NCBI GenBank assembly: GCA_027943245.1
Contig: JANDJZ010000075.1
Span: 1 to 64,000 of the forward strand
DNA: 64,000 nucleotides
Direction of reading: 5' to 3'
Source of the DNA: Acanthamoeba sp. SK_2022b
Lineage: Eukaryota; Discosea; Longamoebia; Acanthamoebidae
The notes beneath the pieces are model-generated. The model was not told the DNA's origin. It made no database searches and was given only the letters and a program-made list of their open reading frames with translations. Position numbers and translations under genes: made by a program. This document shows, in pieces, positions 51,764 through 62,416 of this stretch. Position 1 is the first letter of the stretch, and each line of letters opens with the position of its first letter.

Positions 51764-52111
51764 CCACCTCCCGTGTATCAGAACAATTTGTGTCCTCGTG
51801 CCATGCTCATGAAGCTAGTTGCGCTGACACTGTGACAGTGCGAACTACGATCAGCAACTCCGTTAAATATACACCAATAGGGCATTTGTACGTACCAGAA
51901 CCTGGTTGGGTGAGCTGAAAACGAACTCCGGCAGCAGGTCGTAGTTCTGGCTCTTTGGTGTACCGGCGGTGGGCAAAGACGGCAACAGAGTAACCAGTTT
52001 TGGTCGCTGCTACGGGGCGCCTTGTCAACGACCGCAAGGCAAGGATAAAACGCTCGCCGGCAGAACATGGCGGTATCCACTTTTGCCTTGTACTACCACC
52101 AACCTTTAGCG
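51764..52111 (+). promoter_or_regulatory. upstream region of the carboxylesterase gene
   Basis: 348 bp between plus-strand genes. GGATAAAAC at about 52043-52051 resembles a TATA box 62 nt before ATG 52112 but only about 17 nt before the in-frame ATG 52067, which favours the later start. A minus-strand frame with some length crosses the region but has no family match. Confidence 0.4.
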
Positions 52112-53810
52112 ATGTCGAGGGTCAACGTTGCCCTTCTCTTGCTCCTATCTTCCGCCCTCTGCTGCGCCTTGGCCTACGACGTCGTAGTGCGCACACCCTT
52201 CGGAGACATTGGCGGTATTGAGACCAGCGTGGGCTACGAGTTCACCAGCGTTCCCTTTGCCAAGCCTCCGGTCGGCAACTTGCGCCTGCGCCCGCCCCAG
52301 GAGCTCGACCCCTGGCAGGTACGCGGTCCTCTCACCTTTGCCTGCAGAGTTGGACGGACAAGCGCGCTTCGTGTTCTCTGACAGTTTATATTGTGGTGTA
52401 TCTCAGGGCGTCTACAACGCAACCAAGGCTTCGGTTTCGTGCCCTCAAAGGGCTGGAACATGGGCAGAGGATTGCCTGTACATGTCCATCTACGTGCCCA
52501 AGAACTTCCAGACCGGCCCTAAGCGGGACGTGCTGCTCTACTTCCACGGTGGCGCCTTCGTCGCCGGCAGCAGCGCCAACTTCGTCGGCCGCGACATGGC
52601 CAACCGAACCAATACCATTGTGATCTCGGCCAACTACCGCCTCGGCATTCTGGGCCTTCTCGGCCACGACGCCTTCTTGTGGGAATCGGGCACCCATGGC
52701 AACTACCACATGCTCGACCAGCGCCAGGCCATGATCTGGATCCGTGACAACATCCGGGCATTCGGCGGAAACCCACGCTCGCTTACCATCAGCGGGCACT
52801 CTTCGGGCTCTATCTCGGTGGCTCACCACGCAGTCTCTCCGCTCAGCTGGGGCCTCTACCACAAGACCATCGGTCTCTCCGGCGCCGGTTATTCGGGCAA
52901 CCAGCTCCAGCCGCGCTCTTGGATCACGGATCTGATGTGGACAGTGTTTGAGAAGGTCAACTGCACCACTATCCTGTGCAACCGCAACATGCCCATTACC
53001 GGCCCTCTCTGCGCTGCCCACCTTCGTCAGTGCTTCCGCAACGTCCCGGTGGCCACCCTCATCCAGGTGCAGACCACAATCAGCGAGCTTGTCAAGCCCA
53101 GGCCAGCCATCGATGGCTTCGTGATCCCAGCCCAGCCGCTCAAGATGGTCGAGGCCGGTCTCTACTACCGCGTGCCCACGCTCCACGCTTTCGGCAACAA
53201 CGAATCGACCGTCCTCATCAACCGCGACTACCCTTTCGACTCGACCGAGTCCCACTTCGACGCTTACATCGCTGACCTCTTTGGTGAGGCCGAGGCTCTG
53301 CAGCTGATCCCGCATTTCAAGGCTCTTTACCCGGTTGGCCCCGAGGCCGGCCAGTACCCCACCTACTTCTCGGCCATGGCCAAGATCGACACCGATTGGT
53401 TCTACACGTGCCCCACCCAGCGCTGGCTCAAGGCCCTGTCCGCCTCCGGCTCGCCCAAGTTGTACATGTATTTCTCCGACCACGTCGGCCCGTGGTACAA
53501 CCCGGTCTACGGTACCTTCCACGGACAGGACTCGATCTACGCAGCCGGCCAGGGCTGCCTCGCGGCTGTGACGCCCAGGACCTGTGCGCCGGAGCTGCTC
53601 CAGACGGCGGAGGCCCCGCTCGTGCACCAGCTGCAGTCGATCTGGACGACGATGGCCAAGACCGGCTCGCCCCGCGTGGCTGACTGGCCGACCTACTCCC
53701 AGGCCAACAACTGGCCCTACCTCCACATCAGTGGCGTCAGCCAGTCCTACATCGACACCGCCACCCAGCAGGCCGCCCAGTGCAGCTTCCTCAACTCGCT
53801 CTCCAACTAG
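52112..53810 (+). CDS. secreted type-B carboxylesterase
   Basis: Role: alpha/beta-hydrolase cleaving carboxylic esters, of the cholinesterase/carboxylesterase family; secreted. Seen: start at 52112 gives a clean signal peptide (MSRVN, then a Leu/Ala core ending CCALA). An in-frame ATG at 52067 would bury it. One intron, 52319-52406 (GTACGC...CTCAG), joins PWQ to GVYNATKAS in phase 0. The total is about 537 residues, normal for the family. Family motifs are PFAKPPVGNLRL, AEDCLYMSIYVP, the oxyanion loop FHGGAF, nucleophile elbow GHSSGS (usually GESAGG), Glu in NNEST and His in GTFHGQD, so the triad is complete. Several Cys and Asn-x-Ser/Thr sites fit secretion. Codons are strongly G/C-ending. 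Confidence 0.95.
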
Positions 53811-53957
53811 AACTCAGTATGCTTGACTTGTACCTTAGCAAAAAAACGTTGAACACCTGTCCCTTTACGCACAGAGTGTAATGCAAGTGCAAGTTCCTCA
53901 TCATTCGAGAATCGGTACCTCGGTGCGATTATCTGATGAAGTCTTGAAAAGAACAAC

Positions 53958-54262
53958 AAAAAAAGTGGAGGTGTTGGAGTCGATACGCAGCTTCCCGAGA
54001 GGACCCACTCAGGGCTGTGATCCCTCCACCAAGGGGACCGGCGTCTTTTCCCTGCTCTGTCAACCAGCCTGAGGCGGTGCGACGCTCATCATCGACCTTG
54101 AAGCCCTCCCTTCCGAGAGGGCCACAATGTCGAGTCTCCTTCTGGAATGGGGCAGCGGCCTTCGGCGTGGGCCTAAACCCCCGTTCCGCTGCGCACGCCA
54201 CCAATCCCTCCACCCACATGCCCCGCAAGCACGGTTACAGCCCACTGCTTAGGTGGGCCGGC
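53958..54262 (-). ncRNA. signal recognition particle (SRP) RNA
   Basis: Role: RNA scaffold of SRP. Seen on the minus strand, about 300 nt as in other eukaryotes. The 5' end GCCGG is followed by the Alu-domain hairpins CCCAC...GTGGG and GTGC...GCAT, with the conserved TGTAA turn between them. Helix 6 is CCCTCTC-GGAA-GGGAGGG with a GNRA-type loop. Helix 8 has the SRP54-binding internal loop CAGG...AGCAG around a short CTG/CAG stem, closed below by GCGTC/GACGC. Helix 5 closes end to end: GTGGAGG with CCTCCAC, TTGG with CCAA, TGCGCAGC with GCTGCGTA. The gene ends in seven Ts (53958-53964), a Pol III terminator. No protein frame here has normal codon use. Ends are approximate. Confidence 0.82.
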
Positions 54263-54439
54263 GAACAGTAACCCTTCCCCCACCCCTACTTGAACTCGTT
54301 TTTTCGCCCGCCCGAGGTCATTATGGGAGCCCCCCCCCAATGTGACTCAGCTCCCGCTCCCATGGGTGGTGGGGGTAGAGGAAGGTGGTTTACTGTGTGG
54401 TAGTGACCACCTTCACGCGCATGTGGGCGTTGGCCCCTA

Positions 54440-57400
54440 TTAGGAGGTAGGCTCGGACTCTGTCGAGGCTTCGTCGAGCACGGGAGGCTTTACGGTCCAG
54501 AAGGTTCGGCCCCTCCGCGCCCAATCCACGGCCTCGCGCAGCGCGTTCTCCTTCTCCTGCGTCCACACGGCCGCGCTGCTCTTCTTCTCCCGCTGCAGCC
54601 TGATCCAACCGCACGCACGAGACGGCCGTGAGCACGCAGGGGCGGCGAGCAGCGCTGACGGGCGGCATGGCGCATGGCGCGCACGTACTTAAAGACGTCC
54701 ACGATGGGACCGCGGCCCGTGACCACAATCATGAGACCGTTGGGTGGAAGCGCCTCGTAGATGCGGCCAACCCGTTGGTCGAGCTCGACCAACTGATCCT
54801 CGAACGAAGGCGTGGGCAGCAGCCCCGGAGCGGCGTCCGGCGTGACTGATGTCCGTCGCGCGTGGGTGGCAAAGTAGTCCTCGAAGGAGTGCAGCTGGGT
54901 GAAGATCAGGTCGGCCCGGTGGTCGCTGCCCAGATGCGCCACCACTCGCTCCACGATCTCGTCGTCAGTTGTGCAGGCGCAGGTGGTGAGCCTGTTTGGA
55001 GGAGGGACAAAGCCCCCCGACGACGACGACGAAGACGAAGGTGGGAGGGGCGAGGGAGGCGTCGGGAGGAGGCCATCGCCAGACCTGGCGAGCTTGCTGG
55101 GGCTCGGCGTGAAGGCGTCGGCCGGGCCTCGGGTCCGCTGGGGAGGCACATATCTCTGCAGGGCGGCGTGGCGATCGACGACGGTCACCTTCTTGTTGGA
55201 GTTCCTCACCTTGATGAAGAGGTTGTCTCCGTCGTCCTTATCCAGCACCGTCACCTCCCCGCTCTTGCTGACCTCCACGCCGGCCTGCACCGCCCTCAGG
55301 AGCACGAGCTCCATGACAGCCTTGGCGTCTTCCACGCTGCAATGCCCGTCGCGCCCTGCGAGACGAGCACACGAGGGGAGGGGGTCATGAGTCCGACCAG
55401 TGCTTTTTTGACGCTCGTTCGAGCTTTAAATTAAATCAGTATATTCTTAATAAATAAATAAATATTAATAATAAATTTATGCGGAGGCGCACCCTGCTGG
55501 ATGAGCCGCTTGAGGAACTTCTCGGTCAGGTAGCGCAGGGAGTTCTTGAAAGGCGGCCCGTTGGCATGCGGGAAGTGCAGCGCCGTGTCTGTGTGAAACG
55601 CAACAGGGCAGCATGAGGCGAGACGTGTTAGTGATGTCATCGACCGATCACTGGAATGAGACATCGCGATACCAATGACTCTGTCGTGGAACAGACGGAG
55701 CGCCAGCAGATCGTTCTCGAGCGAATGTCCGGCGATGATGGTCTTCCTGTGGTGGGCGGGAGGACCAACGAGGGTCAGTCATGGGGCAGGCAGCGACGGG
55801 TCATGTTCCCACGTGCTGTGTCGGCCAACGGAGGGACGGGCACGCGTACCTGGTGATGCCGAGCTCGTAGAGCGCCTTGTGAACGTCCTCCAAGCTGGTA
55901 GTCACGTCGGCCAGCATCTCTTCGGTGATGCCGCTCCACCTGATCACGCGCAAGCGAGAACGATTAGACACGTGTGTGTAGACATGAAGAACAGGAACAA
56001 CGACGACGACGACAACATGCATGCTACGACCAGCCATAGTCAAACCTGGCGCCGCGGTGCAGGGTACCTGGTCAGATGGTCGACGATGGGCTTGTGCGGT
56101 TTGACCAGCTGGTCGTAGAGCACGTTGTAGTTGTCGTCGAGCACACTGACACGCGTGAGCTCGTGGCCATCTGCGGTTTGGCACTACGGTGGCGCGACGC
56201 AGCTCCAGAGCGTCAGAAGCAACGCGCCCGACGGCAGGCCAGAGGTATTTGGGGGGGGGGGGCACAGTACCATCTCGCAGTCGATGGCGACGATGGGCAG
56301 GTGCTTGCGCGGCTCCGCGCCTTCCTGCTGCTTCAGCTTCTTGGGCAGCCGCACGAACTTGGACAGGTCCGGCGGAAGCTTGGCGGACGAACCGCCCGCC
56401 AAGTCCTCCGGCTTCGAGACTCCGTAGATCGGAAACTTGTTCCCAAACCTCTCCTCCTGCGTGGCGACCAAATCCTCGAACAGACTGCCGGGGGGAGGGG
56501 CACGGCCGGGTCAGACAGGCCGCAGCGGTTTCAGAGAGAGATAGGATGGTGGAGTGGATATGATACATGGCTCTGTTGGTCGGGTCGGGCAGCTTCTGGA
56601 CCATCTGCTGGTACTGCTCCTGGAGGAAGACGGCCACCTCCTTTTCCACCTCCTTGGCTTCGGAAGCGGACGTCCGCGTGTTCAGGTCCGTGAGGATCAG
56701 GGTGGCCACCGTCTCGAAGATGCGCGTCCTGCCATGACCGTCGATGCCACCGCACCACACACAGACGCACATCGCCGGTTGGTCGCGTTGGGGGAGAAGA
56801 GGGCGAGAAGGCGTGTGGCGTACTTGTTGCCCGGGGCGGTGAAAGCCGAGACCTTCTGGAAGAGGCCTCCCTCCCCCTGGGTCCGCAGATTCTTGAGCAG
56901 GTCCTTGTGCTTGATCAGCTCGCCTGTGGTGAGGTGGATTGGGGGGGAGGGGGAGGCGGGGGTGAGCGGGAGTGTGGGCTCGCGGTAGAACGCCAGCACA
57001 GCAGCAAAAGAAAGAGAGTTTGAGCGAAAAAGACAAACGGGCGATCACGCACTCTGACCGATGGACCGAAGCACCACCATAACCTGCCCGCACGACGCAA
57101 GTGCATTCAAACAGTCAGCACACAGACACGAGCGAGCGCCGCGTATAGTGTGCCGTTGAAGGGGGGGGGGGGAATGGGTGCGAGGGGGAATGTACGGTAG
57201 TGGACAGGTTGGTAGGGTTGCTGAAGAACACCGCGGGCGAGGGCACCCCCTGAATGGCGTAGAGCCACAGCAGGAAGTCGCGCAAGTCCTGGAGTGCAAC
57301 ACACACGGAGAGTGGTGGTGATGATGGTTGTTTGTCAAAGGCTCCTTTGGGTTGCTGTTTGCCTCTAGGCCAAGAGAAGGGACAAACCTTGGTCTTGAGC

Positions 57401-57894
57401 TCGGCGGCGACGAGGTCCACCGAGGGGTGGCTGCTGTTGGTATTGGAGTGGCTCTCCAACCTCTGCCTCTTGCTCTTCTTGATCTTTTTCTTGGGCTTGG
57501 TTGGGGTGGGCGACGGTAGCTTCTCCGTGCTGGTGGGTGCCGCCAGTAGAGAGGCCGTAAGCTCCTCGATCTTCCTCTTCTTGTCGCTCACGGATTTGCG
57601 TGCTTCTGCAACCAGGGCTTGCTGGACACCGCCCGAAGAGGAGGTGGACGCAGGTGAAGATGTGGAAGAAGCAGCATCCTCCTCCTTGCCCCGAACGCGT
57701 CGCCCGCGCTTGCGACGCTTTTTTGACTTCTCCGGTTCCTGTGTCTGCTGGCTCTCATCATCCTCCAATTTGCGTTTTGTGACTTTGCGCAATCCCTCAG
57801 CCCAGACTCTACGAACGGTAGCCACAAAGCCGGACTCCTGAGATTGCCCGTTGTTCCCTTCCGATCCACTACCAGATGCCGATCCGTCTTGCAT
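54440..57894 (-). CDS. DEDDh 3'-5' RNA exonuclease of the REXO1/REXO5 type
   Basis: Role: EXOIII-fold exonucleases trimming small nuclear/nucleolar RNAs or rRNA; nuclear. Seen: about ten exons from ATG 57894 (MQDGSASGSG). The N-terminus is Lys/Arg-rich with nuclear-localisation-like clusters (KSKKRRKRGRR; KPKKKIKKSKRQR), followed by a helical region. The exonuclease core then gives VAIDCEM (Exo I), a RVSVLDDNYNVLYDQLVKP strand pair, AGHSLENDLLALRLFHDRVI (Exo II) and GRDGHCSVEDAKAVMEL (Exo III), so all catalytic acids and the His are present. The C-terminal domain contains an RRM-like ADLIFTQLHSF region and ends EASTESEPTS at 54440. It is divergent from the dynamin gene. Confidence 0.86.
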
Positions 57895-58396
57895 CGTGAT
57901 GGGCCGCAAGCAGAAATATGTGAAAAATATAAGAAAATTTTACCCGTTGAAAAAACAAAAAACCACCATAAATCGCAAAAGTCGAACAGGAGATTTGCTT
58001 GCCCCTCGGGCGATGATGTTTTCAAGCCTACCAAGGCAGCACTCAGCACGTCTCCAAACTGATTGAAGATACGGGCTCAAATTAGAACACTTCTATTTCT
58101 CTTCTGAAAAAGAAAATTACCCAAATTGATTGTGCCCCCTGCCTTGGGTAAAAAACATAAATTATTTAACAATGTTGTTGTGCTGCAACTTTTGTGCAGC
58201 TACGCGCCTTACGACTTTTGGGTAAGCCGCATTTGGTCCAATGGTGGCTTTCACGACTGTCCCACAACCAACAGCACGGTGCACGGTCACCGAGTCGCTA
58301 CAAACGTTTCAGTCGTGTAAGTGAGGGCGTCGAGAGATCGTTCATCGACATCCGCCAACTGTACACTCCCACCCCAGTTCTACCACTCCCCTCGAC
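57895..58396. promoter_or_regulatory. divergent intergenic region between REXO and the dynamin-related gene
   Basis: 502 bp, noticeably AT-richer (57910-58190) than the neighbours, holding both promoters. A-rich runs and ATATAAG-like sequence occur near 57925, but I cannot assign a TATA box with confidence. No RNA gene or supported ORF was found. Confidence 0.4.
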
Positions 58397-61300
58397 ATGA
58401 GTACGCCCGCAGCATCTGTTGAGGCTAAGCCGGCTCAGCCCGAGCCCGAGAAGAAGCCCGTCCCCGCTTCCACCCCCGCCGCAGCTGCTACCCCTACCCC
58501 TACCCCTACCGCTACTCCTACTGCTACTGTTACCCCTGCTGCTACCCCTGCTGCTACTCCCACTACTACCTCCACTGCTGAAGCAGCCGGATCTGCGACA
58601 TCTGATAAGAAGTTATCGACTGGATCTGTGGCCAGGAAGAAGAAGAAGGAGATTGACGACGCTTCAGCGTCAGCCTCCTCGGATGACGATTCAGCTTCAT
58701 CGGAGAAGGCGAGGCGACCGAAGAAGGATCGACCAGAGACCGCAAAGAAGCACGGAACGGCGCGCAAGGAGAAGATGAAGGCGGCCGCCATTGCCCCCGG
58801 ATCGCCTGGGCTCTTCCTCAAGAAGGCCGATGAGAAGTTGTCCACTCCCTCCAAGAGCGATTCCAAGACTGGGGAGGCTGGAGAAGGAGGCGTGCCCAAC
58901 CTCAAGCTTACGCAAGAAAAGCAGGAGGATGAGGAGCTTGAGGCCATGCGCCTCAACCCTGCCTACGCCAAAAAGACTGAATTCAAGGTTCCCTTCCCCG
59001 TCTACGAAGCCTATCAGAAGATCTCTGAGTTTGCCTCCAGGTTCTCCCCCCTCCCACTCCTTCCAGCTCTCCAGCACATTACCTTACCACCCCTGAACAA
59101 AGCATGTACACGTCGTGGGAGGACGCGGAGGTCGTGTTCGTCGGTCCGAGAGGAAGCGGCAAGACCACTCTCATTGAGAGCATTCTTGGCCACCCTGGTT
59201 CGTCTCTTTTATTCGCTTTGGAAGCGGCCCATTGCCCCCTCGCACTCGCATGATGTTATCGCTCATATGTCGCATGTGCAGTGTCCGTGGTGCGGCCAGA
59301 CGCAAGCAACGAGGGAACAAGCAGGAGACCTTTGTTCATTCACATGCTCAACAATCTCAGCTGTGAAGAGCCCCGCGTTACTATCAAGCGCGAACAGGCC
59401 AAGGTCAAGGGGGAACTTTCACGGGACAAGTACGCTTTATTCAGCCTTCATTCTGTGGGCCAGGTGCAATTTTATCATCTTGGTGTAACCATCTTTCGAT
59501 ATCAGAGTGGTCAAGATCGCCGAGCTGCCGGCAGAGCTCGAGAAGAGAAACGCGCTCAGCAGCTCGGCTCCTATCCGTGTCATCTACGAGTGGCGCTACA
59601 CATGGAACCTCACCCTCATCGACACTCCTGGTACTCTCAGGCCTGTGCTTGCAACGGAAGGGTATAATGCTGACGTGACTACCCACATAGGGTTGATGAT
59701 GGAGAGCGCTGTGTCCACTCCTGATACCAGTGTTGGTACCACTTGCCCTTCCCTTCGCCTACCGCATCCGTTACGAGCATCATCGCTAAGCTTGAACCGA
59801 TATCTCAGGGTCTTCCACCTACTCGAGATCGAGCGATATCGAAACTCTCGCCGAACGCCAAAAGGCGAAGCTTGAAATGACAGCCATGGAGCTGGTGACC
59901 CCTCCCCACCGTTTAATCGTTGCCGTGGAACAGTCCCAGAAATGGTACCGCCCAATCACGTCATCTGAATGCCCTTGTCAACAACTCCCAAGGCAGCAAG
60001 CAGTCATCGCTTACCGGTTTCATGTGTTGGCAGGGAGGACGTGCAGATGGTTGATTGGATGGTCAAGGTGGACCCTAGGAGGAGCAGAACGATCTTCGTG
60101 TACACCAAATTCTTCCATAACACTCTCCGAAACATGGCCACCACCAAGGACCTCAACAGCTACCTCGCCGGTACTTCGTCCCCTCCTCTTTCACGAACAC
60201 GCAAATACAATCAAGCCTTTATAATACGAAATCGCTGACCATGGCCCGCAGGCGCCCCTATCAATGGAGCCTTCTTCGTCTCGGTCTTCTCCTCTGCACT
60301 GCGAACTAAGCTCATCCCCGACAGGGTAAGTGTTGGGTCTACTGATCGCTCAGTGGTATGGGTTAAACAATGGGCTCTCTCTCTTTCTTCAACAGGCGGA
60401 CTACGTGACGAAGGTGAAGCTTGCCTCCCAGCGAGACATGAACCTGTTGGAGCAGCTCAAATACGATAAGAACTACTCGCAATGTCTCGAGGTCCAGTCA
60501 CTCAAGAAATACATCCTCGAAAAGACGTGGAAGCTGTACTACGACAACATCCCCAAGCTGCTTTCGTCCATGAACTTAGAGAAGAGGTAGTCTCTCCTTC
60601 CCGCCCCGTTGTTGTCTGCCTATCGGCGCGCTGGGTTTTGATTCTAATAACTGCTCGATCGGGCCATACAGCGAAACGACCAAGAAGATGGAGCGAGTGG
60701 TGAGGGAGCTGGAGGACCTGAAGCTGCAGAACCTGCGCAGCATCGCCGCCACCTACCTTATGGAGTACCTGCACGCCGTGTCCCGCTTGATCGTCGGTAC
60801 CAGTGAGGGCATGCCCTCGCTCTACGGCTCCACTGCCGAAGAGGAAAGGCAGCTGCTGGGCGAGTGGATCGACTCCCAGAAGGAGTTGATAAAGGTCAAG
60901 AGGAAATGGAGGTTGCCCTACCTTGACATCAAGCTCTATGGCGGCCAGCAGTTCGAACGCCTCTTGTCCGAGTTCAAGATGGTGGGCACTCCTACTTTAC
61001 CATTTGTTTCCAGTTGACTAACTCTCCCCAATCGCTTTTTCTGCCTCACAGGTTGTCGAGCACACAGCCATGGTGAAGGCCACATCCGACGAGCTGGCCA
61101 ACGCCGAGAGGCGCAGCGGTACCTCGATGGACAAACTGGCGTGGGCAGCATCAGATGCGGCACAGAGGCACTCCCAGCTGGTGCGTACTTGACCCGCCAA
61201 TCAACGGTGATCTTAGTTTGGCCTAGCACGCGAGAGTCTGGTAACTAACCGAAAGGTTCACACTGGTATAGGAATTCTATCCGCTCATCCAACAATTGCA

Positions 61301-62179
61301 CAAACGGGCGGTTCACATCTTCCAGCACCTGGGACGCGTGGCCGAGAACGTAGTCGAGAGCAATAGGAAGGCTTGCAGGGCTGGCCACACGTCATCCATC
61401 GACGAGATTGAGTACATCGACATTGCGGTGCGTTACCTTAACGTGTTAACGCGGTCAACCGGCGAATCCTTATCAAACCTCTCCTCCCTTCCATATCCGC
61501 TCCAGAATGGTGGATTGCTCGACAAGGTGGAAAACTTCCCCTACTTCAAGAAGAAGGTCTTGGAGCTGTACGAGCAGTTCGTGGAAAGGCGGGCGCAGTA
61601 CAGCAAGGAGAGGAGCATGGACGAGTTCTACTGCACTCGCCTGATCTACTGGGAGGTCAACAAGTACGACTAACCTCCCTCAACAATTCGAACAGCCATC
61701 GACCGATTTGATCAGTTTTACTCACGTGCTACCCTTGGCCGACCAGCTTCGAGGGCCTGCCCGATGACTACACCGCCAAAGGGCAAGAGAGCATGGCGAG
61801 GCTCGCCGACTCGATCTGGGAGGACATGCGTACCCGCATCGCCCACAACATAGCCCTTAAGTGCCACCACTTCTTCCTCGTCCCGATGTACGACCCTTCA
61901 CTCAGTTCTCCTCCTCCCACCCCCGTCTATCACGGGCCACCGTCCACCACTGACCAATCTCTCTCGGCCAAAAGGGAATCTGAGTTGCCGTCCGAGCTCC
62001 AGGCGCACTTTTCGTGCTTGTCCGACGAGGAGATCGAGGAGATCTTCGAGGTGCACCCCATCCGAGAGCGGCTCACCCAGGAGCTCGCCGGGCTCAAGGC
62101 TCGATTGGCCAAGTGCGAGGAGAATCTCAAGAGCTTCAACACCGCCGCCTCCAGCTTCTCCAACTCCTTCAATTTGTAA
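58397..62179 (+). CDS. dynamin-related GTPase with a long disordered N-terminus
   Basis: Role: large GTPases that remodel or divide membranes. Seen: about a dozen exons. The first 200 residues are disordered: a Pro/Thr/Ala repeat tract (about 58470-58570), then Lys- and Ser-rich stretches. The GTPase domain has G1 VGPRGSGKTTLIES, G3 LTLIDTPG and G4-like FVYTKFFHN (a TKxx variant of TKxD). Stalk helices follow (QCLEVQSLKKYILEKTWKLY; YLMEYLHAVSRLIVG), with a C-terminal GED-like helix (LTQELAGLKARLAKCEENL) ending FSNSFNL at 62179. No PH or Pro-rich C-terminal domain is visible. It resembles the dlpA/DRP5 type more than endocytic dynamin, but that subgroup call is inference. Confidence 0.8.
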
Positions 62180-62356
62180 CAACATGCGGCGGTCGGAGAG
62201 CCACCTGCCCACCTACGCTCGAGCAACACCAACAGCCACACGAAGACATCACGCCACGCTCATGTCTGTTTTTCGCTCTTGTAGTCGCCCCAGTCCGCAG
62301 CCAATAGCGAGGCACGGATGTTTGGGGCGACTGCTGGCTCCGATGGGGCGGGATCA

Positions 62357-62362
62357 AATAAA
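62357..62362 (+). terminator. AATAAA poly(A) signal candidate for the dynamin-related gene
   Basis: It lies 178 nt after the stop at 62179 and shortly before the malate synthase ATG (62417). The region around it is AT-rich. Confidence 0.45.
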
Positions 62363-62416
62363 ACGAAATTATTTTTCTAATGATTAATTATTTATTTACC
62401 CCGCCAAACAAACGAA

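Noticed and set aside
52386..53726. 446-codon open frame on the minus strand
   Set aside because: It is the antisense of the carboxylesterase. The Val/Gly/Glu/Asp/His-rich composition is that of a shadow frame of G/C-ending codons, while the plus frame has signal peptide, triad and family motifs.
53990..54150. ATGATGA and CTGA boxes suggesting a C/D snoRNA or U3
   Set aside because: The box spacing and terminal stem do not fit, and U3 box A and B elements are missing. The whole region folds as SRP RNA instead.
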